A DNA stretch of 64,000 nt from QHXW01 sp963752965 (lineage in GTDB: Bacteria; Acidobacteriota; Terriglobia; Bryobacterales; Bryobacteraceae): positions 496,001 through 560,000 of the forward strand of contig CAVWAJ010000009.1 of the NCBI GenBank assembly GCA_963752965.1, written 5' to 3'. The position numbers were made by a program, and so were the translations under genes. The notes below the pieces were generated by a model. It saw only the letters and a list, made by a program, of their open reading frames with translations, searched no databases and had not been told where the DNA came from. Below are positions 45,257-55,089 of the stretch, in pieces (position 1 is the stretch's first letter; each line of letters opens with the position of its first letter).

Positions 45257-45696
45257 TCGGTGGTGTCCACTCGATTAAGTGCCTCTGCCCCCTCTGGGTG
45301 TTCCACCTCGGCTCAGTAAGCAAGGTAGTGCGTGGCACTGGCGCCGCGAAACAGCGGTTCTACGCGCACGGAAAGTCTCAAGCTGCCGACCATCGGTGCT
45401 GGCTGAGCCAAATTCAAGCCAGAGCCGCAGTAGGCCAAAGGTTGATACTCAAAGGTTCTTCAGTGTGCAAAAATCTCTTGATGCGTGAGGCTCTCAGCAG
45501 GTAAGTCTTGCATATGCTTACGCGAGGATATATGAAGGAATATCATTGGCGTTGTAAACCGTAGTTAGCAGAACGATTGGAATCGCTGTGCAACTATGGA
45601 CTTAGCTTCGCGGCTCCGCGTGGCACTCAAATTGTTGCAACGGTGTCGCGGCCAACAAGTCTAGACGGGGTGCGGAAAGCGGCCACGCACGGAAAG

Positions 45697-46074
45697 TCAT
45701 GAACGTTGATTCGAGAAACCGGAAACTCGACTGCTGCGTGAGAGAGCCGGATTCCTGTCGATAAATCCCCATGTAATGAGGAACGCGGCGTGGATGTTGG
45801 TGAGCTTTGCTTCTGACGTGAAACACTTCCGCTCGTCGTGATCTCGTGGGGAGGTATTCATTACGGCATCCTCCGTTCGGGTTCGTTCGTCCTTCAGGCC
45901 TTGTTCGGCCCAAGACCAGTCCTCTTCGGGCGATTCGATTGGATAACCCCTCTCCAGCCAACGCTGAAAGGCAAGCCGGAAGATATTGGCTTGGTCGGGA
46001 CTGATCGTGGCAGGGATATCCTGTGATCCGCTGCCGTTGGTCGGTTTGTGCAAGCGCTGGGTCTGTTTGGGCAT
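45697..46074 (-). CDS. DUF2934 domain protein
   Basis: 125 residues from ATG with AAAAGGAG upstream. Residues ~25-60 (FRLAFQRWLERGYPIESPEEDW, AEQGL) fit DUF2934 (iR.rAy.lWe..GrPeg.d..hW..AE.eL), a short helical domain of unknown role frequent in Acidobacteria and Proteobacteria. The C-terminal half is unrelated and may come from a junction. It lies between the two IS256 copies. At 46075-46640 no convincing gene was seen. Confidence 0.6.
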   Translation of the reverse strand: MPKQTQRLHKPTNGSGSQDIPATISPDQANIFRLAFQRWLERGYPIESPEEDWSWAEQGLKDERTRTEDAVMNTSPRDHDERKCFTSEAKLTNIHAAFLITWGFIDRNPALSRSSRVSGFSNQRS

Positions 46075-46640
46075 GACTTCGCACTCCTTTTCGGTTCAAG
46101 ACTTTCAGATTCGATGAAAGAGAAGGACGGAGGCAGACGTTTCCGCGCCCGTGAGAATTTTTCCCACGGGCGGGACTGCTATGGCTGTTAGTCTAAAGCC
46201 CGATCAACCCAGCGTCCTCGGGATGAAGGGACTGCTCCCCCGCCCTTGATGGAGGAGAGTTCAGCTAGGATAAATCTGGGCCAAGGACGTTTTCTGTTCC
46301 ATTTTGCTCACATCGACACTATTTTTCTGGCGTGGTAATGCCGCCTTGGAAGCAGGATTTGCGGATTTCCCGGCTCCCGGCGCGAACGCGCCTACTGCGC
46401 CCAAGCCCCAACCACCGGCCATCTGGAGCGCCCACGTCACTGCTAGGCGGCAAATGTCGCGGCACCCACCGTTCCGGAAACCGATTTTTGTCATTAACCT
46501 TCGGCAACATGGTTCGCGGCGAAGAAGAAGAACATAATCAGGTCTTGATATCTACATTAGCCACTTGGTCTTCTCTTGGGCCAATTCACCGTGGGCTTGA
46601 TCGCGGACAATGGCGAACTGACATACTGAAAAATCAAGAA

Positions 46641-48085
46641 GAGGATGCCCGATAGTTCGTAGAAAGTAGCGACTCTCAAACCCCCGGCCATAATGGGCCG
46701 AGGGTCGATTTTTCTGCCAAGAAAAAGGAGAGAGTCGCTATGAAGAGACGATACCAGATAGAACAACAACGGGCCGTGCAGCAGTTCCGCCGGATCGCCA
46801 TCGAACAGAATCCCAACATCCAGATGATCCTTCCGCTGGCCGAGATCGTCGGCTTGTTACAGCAGGGCGTGGGCAACTTGCTGCGGCAGGCTGGTCTGGA
46901 ACTGATGCACCTGGTGATGGACGAGGAAGTAAAGTCGCTGGCCGGTGAGCGCCACCAGCAACACGAAGGGCGCAGGGCACACCGTTGGGGCAAGGAAGAT
47001 GGTTATTGCGTGGTGGACGGCCAGAAGGTGCCGATCCGCAGAACGCGCCTACGCACGGCTGACAAACGGGAACAGCATTTAGGCAGCTACGAATTGTTTC
47101 AGCGTAGTGGGCCAATGCAAGCGAGCGTGTGGGACAAGATGATGCGCGGACTCTCGACGCGCAACTACGGAGCCGTGGTGAAGGATTTCCAGAATGCCTA
47201 CGGAATCGAGAAGTCGGCGGTTAGTGAGAACTTCATCGAAGCCAGCCGGGAGAAGGTGAAACAGTTGATGGAGCGGCCGCTGGGCGAGTTGCGCTTATGC
47301 GCGGTGCTGATCGACGGGACTCCATTCAAAGACCGGCAGATGATCGTAGCCCTTGGCATTGGCTGCGATGGAACCAAGACCGTGCTGGGCATCCGCGAGG
47401 GGGCGACGGAGAACGCGACCGTGGTGAGCGCTCTGTTGGGCGAGTTGGTGGAGCGAGGGTTGGACTTTTCGACGCCGCGGCTTTACATTCTGGACGGTGG
47501 CAAAGCGCTGCACGCGGCGGTGCGCCGCCATGCCGGGGAAGCGGCTTTCATCCAACGTTGTCAGGTCCATAAGAAACGGAACGTCGTGGATCACTTGCCC
47601 GACGAACATAAAGGCGATATCAAAAAGAAACTCCAGAACGCCTACGCCATGTCGGAGTACTCCGACGCCAAACGCGCCTTGGAGAAATTGCACCGTGAAC
47701 TGATGGATCTCAATCCGAGCGCGGCGCGCAGCCTGGAAGAGGGCATGGAGGAGACGCTCACAGTCCATCGGCTGCGGGTACCGGATCAACTCCGCCGGAC
47801 ACTGAGCTGCACCAACGTCATCGAATCTGCCTTCTCCATCGTCGAAACCGTCTGCCGGAACGTGAAACGCTGGCAGCCCGGCGATCAGATCGAGCGCTGG
47901 GTTGGATCTGGATTGCTGGTTGCCGAGCGGCAGTTCCGCAAAGTCATCGGCCATCGCCAGATTCCAGTGCTCCTGTCCGCCATGACCAATGCGGTTTCCC
48001 AGAAGCCGATTGCGAAGCGAACTGCCGTCGCGTAGCCTATGAGGGTCGAGGGTCGCTAACTTTCAACGGAGATCCGGGCATTCTC
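46641..48085. mobile_element. IS256-family element, copy 2 (1445 bp), inverted
   Basis: Same length and ends as copy 1 in opposite orientation. It is flanked by its own 8-bp target repeat ATCAAGAA (46633-46640, 48086-48093), so it inserted independently. The sequences on either side join into GELTY-(stop)-KIKNADWISLG, perhaps a decayed membrane-protein gene. Confidence 0.92.
46740..48035 (+). CDS. IS256/Mutator-type transposase (copy 2)
   Basis: 431 residues, identical to copy 1 except one residue near position 80. All catalytic motifs are present (IDGTPF, LDGGKAL, NVIESAFS). Very recent duplication is implied. Confidence 0.95.
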   Translation: MKRRYQIEQQRAVQQFRRIAIEQNPNIQMILPLAEIVGLLQQGVGNLLRQAGLELMHLVMDEEVKSLAGERHQQHEGRRAHRWGKEDGYCVVDGQKVPIRRTRLRTADKREQHLGSYELFQRSGPMQASVWDKMMRGLSTRNYGAVVKDFQNAYGIEKSAVSENFIEASREKVKQLMERPLGELRLCAVLIDGTPFKDRQMIVALGIGCDGTKTVLGIREGATENATVVSALLGELVERGLDFSTPRLYILDGGKALHAAVRRHAGEAAFIQRCQVHKKRNVVDHLPDEHKGDIKKKLQNAYAMSEYSDAKRALEKLHRELMDLNPSAARSLEEGMEETLTVHRLRVPDQLRRTLSCTNVIESAFSIVETVCRNVKRWQPGDQIERWVGSGLLVAERQFRKVIGHRQIPVLLSAMTNAVSQKPIAKRTAVA

Positions 48086-48348
48086 ATCAAGAATGCCGAT
48101 TGGATTAGTTTGGGTCGTTGCCCGTTTTGGTAGTTGTCGCTGGTGGCCTGATGTTTCTTTTCATGCAGCGGCGGAAGCCTATTGAACGACCGCACCTTTG
48201 GTAATGAGAGAAGAGCATTCCGGCTGTAAGAGTGTGTAGTGGTGTCCGCAAACGTTGAACACGCCAAAGACAGCCACCGGGGAAACGTGACTTCAACGTG
48301 GAGAAAGGAACACGTCATGACTGGGCAGCGGACAGATGAACTAACTTC

Positions 48349-48568
48349 ATGACACAAGAACAATGCGATGCCCTGGCCGAGCGGATCGCCGCCGTGCTTC
48401 GTGAGCGCTTCCTCGATCCATTTGTGCTCGTCCGCGTCCATCCCCATATTCAGTGCTCCTCCCGGAAAAAACTTTTCAGCACCGCGACATTTGCGGACAA
48501 AAGGGGATGCGCTGGCGATGGTCAAGTTGGTCGAGACTTTGGAAGGCCTGGCCCGAGTTGCGCCATGA
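48349..48568 (+). pseudogene. Small unknown ORF with a probable frameshift, containing repeat R1 copy 2
   Basis: MTQEQCDALAERIAAVLRERF in one frame looks like a real N-terminus. After an A-run at 48466-48470 a second frame gives KNFSAPRHLRTKGDALAMV and KLVETLEGLARVA to a stop at 48568. The R1 repeat (48466-48502) lies at the change of frame. If joined, about 73 residues. No family recognised. Confidence 0.35.
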
Positions 48569-48598
48569 TGCGGCCGACTCGGGCTAACAAGCCCAATG

Positions 48599-49148
<550 letters not shown>

Positions 49149-49528
49149 TACGCAAGAGTACCGCCGCTGGGGTACACCAGGCCACGACACGCACGGACGC
49201 CGGGACAGCTGTTGCCGGTTCTGTGTCACCAATCGGTCTCCATGCGTACCAGTGGCTGAGGCACTGTCGAGGCTTGTACCCAGACTCCCATTGCGGCGTG
49301 ACTTTATCAATTCGTCATGTCGTATCAATCCCTTGGCTTTCACGGCCAATCGATAGCGTTGATCGTCGCTAAACCGGAGCCGACGTTCACCGAGTTGCTC
49401 GCGCAGAACCCCCTCAGCAGGAGTCGAACGAATCGAATGATACTCAAAAGGAGGACTGGCATGTGTCCCGATGGTCCGCCTTCATCGCGCGGATGGAGTA
49501 ATGGCGAAGGACAACGCGACGAACAGGC

Positions 49529-50800
49529 TTAGTTTCCCTTAGCGTTTTCCCAGTCCTGAGCGCTCATCCCGTTCAGATCCCAAACGATCTTGCCGTCGCG
49601 CACAGTCATTTCGCCGACGAGCATCTTGTCGCCATTCATTCGGAGATGCCCCGAATCTACAAACCCGAATTTCCCGTGGACAAGCCTCAATACGGCCACG
49701 TCCGCGTCCGATCCCACCGACAAACTGCCCAGCTCCTCGTGGTGGATCTCGCGCGCAGGATGCCAAGTTGAACAGGCAATCACGTCGTCGAGTGACATTC
49801 CCATATTCAGGAACTTCGACATTAGATTGAGCATGTCCTTCATGCCGCCGTTCATGCTATCGGCATGCAAATCCGTGGAGATCGAATCGGGCACGAAACC
49901 TTGCTTGATTGCAGGGATCGCCTGACGAAAAAAAAAGCTTCCGGCTCCATGGCCCACGTCAAAAATAATGCCGCGCTTGCGAGCTTCGAACAGGTAAGGC
50001 AGCACCTGGCTTTGCGCGTCCAGCATAGGAACTACCTGAAGATATTGGTGGGTGTAGATGTCACCCGGTCGTAAGTGTTTCAGCACGAGCTCCTGGAACG
50101 GACGCTCGGGGCGAAACTCTGCGAAGTCAACCATCACGGGGATATTCGCTAGCGTGCCGGCTTCCACGCCACGATCTACGGCGATCCACTCGGGCCCCGC
50201 GTAGTGCGCCACCTTGATGCCCACCACGACGTCACTGTTACGCCGCGCGACTTCCGCGGTTCGCGCCGGATCCATGTCCTTCGTGTTCTGCTCCACATCC
50301 ATGCGTCCTCCCATGCCTCTCCCGACAATATTGAGCATGGCGAACACGCGGGTCTTTTCTTTGTTGATCACTCCATCGCGAAATTCGCCGAAATTGCGCC
50401 AGCCCGTGCAACCTGCGTCCACAACGGTGGTGACGCCGCTCCGGAATGAGAAGCTGTCGGCACGGACGCAGTCTTCTCCGGTGTATTCGCGATTCATGCT
50501 GGTGGAGAAAACATGCTCGTGGATATCCACTAAACCTGGAGTGACACACAGGGACGAGACGTCTATAGTCTTACGCGCATCGGAGGACGGGATATTTTCG
50601 GCGACAAGCGCGATGCGGCCGCCGGCGATTGCGACATCCCGCACTGCCGAGATATTGTTCTTGGCGTCAATAACGTGACCGCCCTTGAGCAGGAGGTCGT
50701 ATTTCGTTTGCGCGGAGATGCTGGCGGCCGCGATCGACCCTAATAGGGGCAGCACGCCTGCCCACTTCAGAACGGTACGGCGATTCAAGAGGTCATTCAT
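49529..50800 (-). CDS. Exported amidohydrolase/deacetylase-family metallohydrolase
   Basis: 423 residues. Tat leader NRRTVLKWAGVLPLLGSIAAAS. Metal motifs: VDIHEHVFS (HxH), VGIKVAHYAG (the Lys likely carboxylated), QYLQV and DVGHGAGSF (His), and SISTDLHADSM (Asp). This order is typical of dihydroorotase-like amidohydrolases annotated as deacetylases, which act on N-acylated amino acids or cyclic amides. Location periplasmic. The ending FVDSGHLRMNGDKMLVGEMTV is the usual C-terminal sandwich. No operon partner. Confidence 0.87.
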   Translation of the reverse strand: MNDLLNRRTVLKWAGVLPLLGSIAAASISAQTKYDLLLKGGHVIDAKNNISAVRDVAIAGGRIALVAENIPSSDARKTIDVSSLCVTPGLVDIHEHVFSTSMNREYTGEDCVRADSFSFRSGVTTVVDAGCTGWRNFGEFRDGVINKEKTRVFAMLNIVGRGMGGRMDVEQNTKDMDPARTAEVARRNSDVVVGIKVAHYAGPEWIAVDRGVEAGTLANIPVMVDFAEFRPERPFQELVLKHLRPGDIYTHQYLQVVPMLDAQSQVLPYLFEARKRGIIFDVGHGAGSFFFRQAIPAIKQGFVPDSISTDLHADSMNGGMKDMLNLMSKFLNMGMSLDDVIACSTWHPAREIHHEELGSLSVGSDADVAVLRLVHGKFGFVDSGHLRMNGDKMLVGEMTVRDGKIVWDLNGMSAQDWENAKGN

Positions 50801-50957
50801 AAGAGTCGCGAAATGTCCTTTGCTAGATCTTAGTCATTCGGATCTGCGATTCAGACAGTAGATTAGCGTATCGCGGCCGATAGGTCGTTCGAGGTTCGTT
50901 TCCGGCAAAGCTCGTCCTCCGATTCCAGTAAATCGTCGAGCGCGTCGTTGAAACGCT

Positions 50958-51269
50958 TCAGCATGGGCTGATACCGAGTAGCGTGGCCGAAACTGAAAGG
51001 ATCAGCGCATCGCCTCTGTTGAGGCCATGCCCAGGAACAAAAACGGGATCGTCGAATCCGACGATCTCGCCGAACGCTGCTGCCGCAGCTAGGATGATCA
51101 GCCCCCAGACGACGCTGTCCGATATAACCTCGCGCCCGGAGCGACCTTCTCCTCGAAGTGCAAGGCGACGCGCCATCAGCGCGAAGAGAATCGCGACGGA
51201 CGCGAAACCAAGTGCAACTATGCAAATGGCCACGCCATAGTGGGCGTATCTTCCCGTGAAGAGCCACAT
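50958..51269 (-). CDS. Small hypothetical membrane protein
   Basis: 103 residues from MWLFTGRY, with two clear membrane segments (GVAICIVALGFASVAILFAL; VVWGLIILAAAAAFGEIVGF) and a polar C-terminus (LNRGDALILSVSATLLGISPC). The frame is open further upstream but that part contains dispersed repeat R2. No ribosome site and no recognised family. Confidence 0.45.
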   Translation of the reverse strand: MWLFTGRYAHYGVAICIVALGFASVAILFALMARRLALRGEGRSGREVISDSVVWGLIILAAAAAFGEIVGFDDPVFVPGHGLNRGDALILSVSATLLGISPC

Positions 51270-51341
51270 TCCGTTTTGACGAATCCAATTACAGCACCTT
51301 TCATTCGAGTCTGCGGTTCCGACGAGTGATAAAACGGCGAT

Positions 51342-51387
51342 TTCGGAAAGTTCGCCGCCGGGAAAACCCCAGCACCTCGTTTTCCTA
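51342..51387 (+). repeat. Dispersed ~46-bp repeat R2, copy 1
   Basis: ATTTCGGAAAGTTCGCCGCC then GGGAAAACC and GCACCTCGTTTTCC. It recurs in direct orientation at 52960-53006, so the pair brackets the VWFA gene. Probably the end of a lost insertion sequence. Confidence 0.75.
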
Positions 51388-51500
51388 TATGCCCACTTTT
51401 CGCCCGTCGCCGGGTGGTCCTTCCTCAGCCAAATGACGAATTCAAGCCCGCGCGAATTCCGTTTCCACGGGAGCGGAGTCACCCTCAAGCCTGCGTGAAT

Positions 51501-52841
51501 CTACTTCTTCGCCTCTGCGGGCTTCTCGGCGAAATAACCTTGACGCGCGCGCACCTTAGCTCCCTTGCGGTTCACCTTGACCGACAGGCGATGAAAAGCC
51601 CCGTCGCCTTGCGTCTCTTGCGGCGAAAATTCCAACAGGTACAAACATTCCGGCGCCCTGGTTACACGCCCGAATCCTCCTTCCAGATCATTACTGTTGT
51701 GGAAGTAGGTCCCGCCCGTGCCCGATGCCAATTCATCCATTACGCCGCCGGAGAAAGCCAGCGAGTCGCGCCGGTTCTGTTCTTTCAGCCTCATGATGGC
51801 GCCGCTCGGATCCTGGTCCGAAGGAAGCTTACCCCGTTCACTCACGTCCAACATATCGGTGTAGAGGCCGCGCGCGTCGAGCGCGCTGATCATCACGTTC
51901 CCTTGAGCCGCTGCATCCAGTAGCCGGCTGACATCTGTTCGGACCAGCGGCGAGCTGGAGACAAGAAATCCCGGAGAGATCAGAACCAAGGTGCGTTGTC
52001 CAGGCGCGGCACTCATGCTGCGGACCACCGATCGCATCAGCACCAGCGTGGTGTGTGTACCCTGGTCCAATCTCTCCAATTGTCTCTCCGCGGCTGCGCG
52101 CACCATTTCATCGGGACGCGGAAGGTTAGGACCCGCGCAACTCTTAACCACCGCCGTGACCTCGTGCAGCGTATCCGTATCTCCCATGTTGACGATGAGA
52201 TTCGCCTCGTACGGCGTGATCTCCGGGCAGTCGTGCTCCTGAGCGTACAAAGTTTGCAAATGCAGCTTTTGCACGGCATCTTCGAGCTTGGCTCTGTTGG
52301 GTGTGAAGCCGCTGTTGATCTCGCCCGATGTGGAAACCACCGCCGCCGCGTCCGTCGGCTGAAGTGATTCCGCCATCATCCGGCTCGCCGCATTTCGCAC
52401 CCGCGCCAGGTCCCCAGCCAACAGATGCAGATCGTCAAACAGGAATATGACGTATCGCTCGGCATGCACTCTCATCAGACCGGCCTGCGCGTCACCCGCC
52501 TGTATGCTCCTATCCACGGATGGATTTTGCGCAGCTGGAGGTTCATGAGTCGGAGCCGCCCGCTTTTGCACCGCCAAATGAGAAATGGTTTGGCGCTTAC
52601 CCCGATCAAAAATCTGAAAATCCTCTGTCTTCAGATCTTCAATCACCCGCCCCTGCGCGTTCCGCACCAAGACCGGCACCAGCACTACGTCGACGGCGCT
52701 CTTGAAATGCACGGAGCTATCTTGTTGTTGCGGGGAGGCCGCACTTTGGTGGGCTACAAACAATATGGTCGAGTAGAGCGCCACGGCGCACAGGGCGGTG
52801 CCCTGAAGCCGCCTTGCAAGAGATTCGCCGCGGTCGCCCAT
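51501..52841 (-). CDS. VWFA-related domain protein, acidobacterial type
   Basis: 446 residues. N-terminal signal anchor (LCAVALYSTILFVAHQS), then VLVPVLVRNAQGRVIEDLKTEDFQI, the usual opening of this family, and a VWA Rossmann fold with YVIFLFDDLHL (a degenerate MIDAS, DxLxx instead of DxSxS) and TLVLISPGFLVSSS. The C-terminal FHRLSVKVNRKGAKVRARQGYFA is the family's conserved end. Likely periplasmic or membrane-bound; role unknown. It is flanked by direct repeats R2. Confidence 0.88.
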   Translation of the reverse strand: MGDRGESLARRLQGTALCAVALYSTILFVAHQSAASPQQQDSSVHFKSAVDVVLVPVLVRNAQGRVIEDLKTEDFQIFDRGKRQTISHLAVQKRAAPTHEPPAAQNPSVDRSIQAGDAQAGLMRVHAERYVIFLFDDLHLLAGDLARVRNAASRMMAESLQPTDAAAVVSTSGEINSGFTPNRAKLEDAVQKLHLQTLYAQEHDCPEITPYEANLIVNMGDTDTLHEVTAVVKSCAGPNLPRPDEMVRAAAERQLERLDQGTHTTLVLMRSVVRSMSAAPGQRTLVLISPGFLVSSSPLVRTDVSRLLDAAAQGNVMISALDARGLYTDMLDVSERGKLPSDQDPSGAIMRLKEQNRRDSLAFSGGVMDELASGTGGTYFHNSNDLEGGFGRVTRAPECLYLLEFSPQETQGDGAFHRLSVKVNRKGAKVRARQGYFAEKPAEAKK

Positions 52842-52959
52842 CCTTTGAGTTTACGCTTTGACGGGAGCCTGGCGACGGATGCAGAAGGCAGCTTCCACAG
52901 CCAAACCCTGATGAAGATTAGCCTGGAGGGGACACTCAACATAGGGCAGAAAAACGGGC

Positions 52960-53006
52960 ATTTCGGAAAGTTCGCCGCCGGGGAAATCCTCGGCACCTCG
53001 TTTTCC
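52960..53006 (+). repeat. Dispersed ~46-bp repeat R2, copy 2
   Basis: Direct repeat of 51342-51387 with a few substitutions and one extra base. The rest of 52842-53282 holds no gene I can support; it is the inner right end of the island. Confidence 0.75.
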
Positions 53007-53282
53007 GAGAAGCGCACTCTATCAGGTGACGTACGATAACCACGCACGAAGCCGATGTGCCGTGGTCGCGCGTGGCTGCCGTGTTGGCCATCAATCGGCT
53101 GTGAGCGCCGCGGAGCGAGTTGGCCATCGAACAACGTTGGTATCCCGTCTCAAAATCGGTTTCGCTTTCTGCTAAATTTTTAGCATTTTGCCCATCCAAA
53201 ACCCGCCGAATTGCACGATTCAGAGCGGCGAAACGGGCCCAAATGCAACGGAAACTGAACAACTTAGCGCGTGATCGTCAGG

Positions 53283-53349
53283 TTTGTAATCAGAGGGTCG
53301 GGGGTTCAAGCCCCTCCGACAGCTCCACTTTCAATAACTTACAAACGCG
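53283..53349 (+). repeat. Right attachment site (attR), copy of the tRNA-Thr 3' half
   Basis: 45 bp from TTTGTAATCAG to the CCA with one mismatch (A at 53319) plus a similar 20-bp flank. The 5' half of the tRNA is missing, so this is not a functional tRNA gene. Confidence 0.85.
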
Positions 53350-53380
53350 GCAAGGCTGATTTCACAAGTTTTGCGGTCAG

Positions 53381-53740
53381 TTGGACGCACCTGTGCTAGA
53401 CCGTATTGCGCAGCTGTCGTATCTTGGGAAAGGAACAATTTCTGAGTTACTTGTTTGCGTAGATCTCATCAGTAAGGGCATGCATCCCTTCCGAGCTGTG
53501 GACGCCCAAGCGTGTTGCGATCTGGTTGTAGTCGATCAGTCGGGGAGAACGCTTCGGGTGGAGGTGAAAACGGCCGGACAAACCCAGAATGGAAAGTACG
53601 TCTGCAGGCTCGGGCGAAATATCGGAAAGTTCGACATGGCCGCGTTTGTATTCCCCAGCGGCCGCATCGAGTACCGACAAGCTTGCCAGATCAACGACGA
53701 TCTATATCCACTTGAAAATAAAGATCTCTCGCACACGTGA
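53381..53740 (+). CDS. PD-(D/E)XK nuclease-like small protein
   Basis: 119 residues from a TTG start (no ATG available; a stop lies 15 bases upstream). KGTISELLVCVDLISKGMHPF, then CCDLVVVDQSGRTLRVEVKTA: the Asp and E-V-K spacing fit the PD-(D/E)XK active site of group I intron-type or Holliday-resolvase-like hypothetical nucleases. It sits 30 bp outside the attR site. A true enzyme activity is not proven; the protein may be a stand-alone module of a restriction or repair system. Confidence 0.6.
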   Translation: MDAPVLDRIAQLSYLGKGTISELLVCVDLISKGMHPFRAVDAQACCDLVVVDQSGRTLRVEVKTAGQTQNGKYVCRLGRNIGKFDMAAFVFPSGRIEYRQACQINDDLYPLENKDLSHT

Positions 53741-53918
53741 AAAGTGGGCTGGTTTCGAAAGTGGACGAGCACGCCTCGAAATAGAGTAACTAGGCCCTCA
53801 AGAAAGCCACAAGACGGGGAGCGCGAGAATAGCCGTGAGTAAAACGCGGTGCTGCCGGAGACACGTTTCCCGAACTCCGCATTAGAAGGCGTTGTTGTAA
53901 GCGATTGGGAATGCGAAC

Positions 53919-55070
53919 CTGTGCCTATCGAAAAATCCATCCGACACTAAAGTCGGCCGGCTTTTCGAAGGTGACGCGAGGGACAGCCTGATAAAGGAAG
54001 CGGGCGCGCGGATACCGAGGCGCAGCCGCCCGTCACGGCTACACTGCTCGGCGGGGTGGGAAACCGAGCCGCGTGACACCTCCAGTATGCGACGACAGTA
54101 GTGCTGCCGTTTCTCAGGCCGCCCGGCGTTCGTATCGATGGTGGAGGCCGCCGACTTCAGCAATGGCAACGACAGGTCCGAGTTCCGGTGGCTGCACAGG
54201 TCGCGTTTCCGGGGTGCCTTTGGCCAGCGAGAGGTGCGTCCTGGTGTGGTGATAATACGAGATAAACACCTTCACATGCTGGTACAGCGTAGCCTCGTTG
54301 AACACGATCGTATGATCCAGGCACTCGCGGCGTATCGAGCCGATGATGCGCTCGATGTAAGCTCTCTGCCAGGGGCAACGGGGCGCGGAAAGCACTTCCT
54401 GGATGCTCATAACCCTGACCTGTTTCACGAAGTCGTAGCCGAAAATCCCATCCCGATCCGCGAAGGAGATAACGCGCTGCCGTGTCCCAGAGAAACGCAT
54501 TGCGGAGTCGCTGAGCGGTCCAATCGGCCGTTGGATGCACCGTTACGCCGAAGTGCAGAATCCGGCGCCGGTCGTGTGCCAGCCCCAGAAACACGTAAAG
54601 GATCTGAAACCGGATGGTCGGCACGGTGAAGAAGTCGACCGAGACCAGGCTCTGGAGATGGTTGGCGAGAAAGGTTCGCCAAGTCTGCGATGGCGGGTTC
54701 CGACGGCGGATCATGTACTTACTGACACTGGTTCCGCCGATGTCAATGCCGAGCTTCAGGAGTTCGCCGTGAATCCGCGGGCGCCCCATAGCGGGTTCTC
54801 GCGGCTCGTTCTGCGAATCAGACCGCGGACCTCCCTGGTCACGGCCGGTCGGCCCGGATTACCGCATCGAGCCTTCCAGGTCCAAAACAGTGGGAAGCTT
54901 TTCCGGTGCCAGGCGATCACCGTTTCCGGCTGGACGATGACCAGTGCGGTTCGCCAGTCGCTGATCCAAATTTACGAGAACCACAATCCACGCGGAAACG
55001 GGCGGTCTGCGCTTAGATTTCTGAGATCGGTACGCACCGCCACTCTTCTTACAAAGCTCGCTTTCACAAG
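53919..55070. mobile_element. Degenerate DDE insertion sequence (copy B)
   Basis: The left end (from CTGTGCCTATCG at 53919) equals the right end of copy A at 13850, including the CCGAC-N6-GTCGG hairpin. The interior holds a frameshifted transposase on the minus strand. The right boundary is uncertain, close to the stop of the M19 gene. Confidence 0.7.
54114..55060 (-). pseudogene. Integrase-core transposase of copy B, frameshifted
   Basis: Read in order on the minus strand: DWRTALVIVQPETVIAWHRKSF, ENPLWGAPRIHGELLKLGI, VSVDFFTVPTIRFQILYVF (first Asp), then after a shift near 54490 RDRDGIFGYDFV (second Asp) and SAPRCPWQRAYIERIIGSIRRE (Glu), ending VGGLHHRYERRAA. At least two frameshifts. The type is a single-ORF rve transposase widespread in Acidobacteria. 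Confidence 0.75.
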
Positions 55071-55089
55071 TCGAAGAATCCACGCTTTG

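Noticed and set aside
45266..45696. Short plus-strand frames downstream of IS256 copy 1
   Set aside because: No start with ribosome site and no family; probably leftover of the disrupted duplicate gene.
43812..48085. Composite transposon formed by the two IS256 copies
   Set aside because: Each copy has its own target repeat (TCGGTGGTG, ATCAAGAA), so they inserted separately; no shared outer repeat is present.
53283..53327. Second tRNA-Thr gene
   Set aside because: Only the half from the anticodon loop onward is present; the acceptor 5' strand, D-arm and half the anticodon stem are missing.
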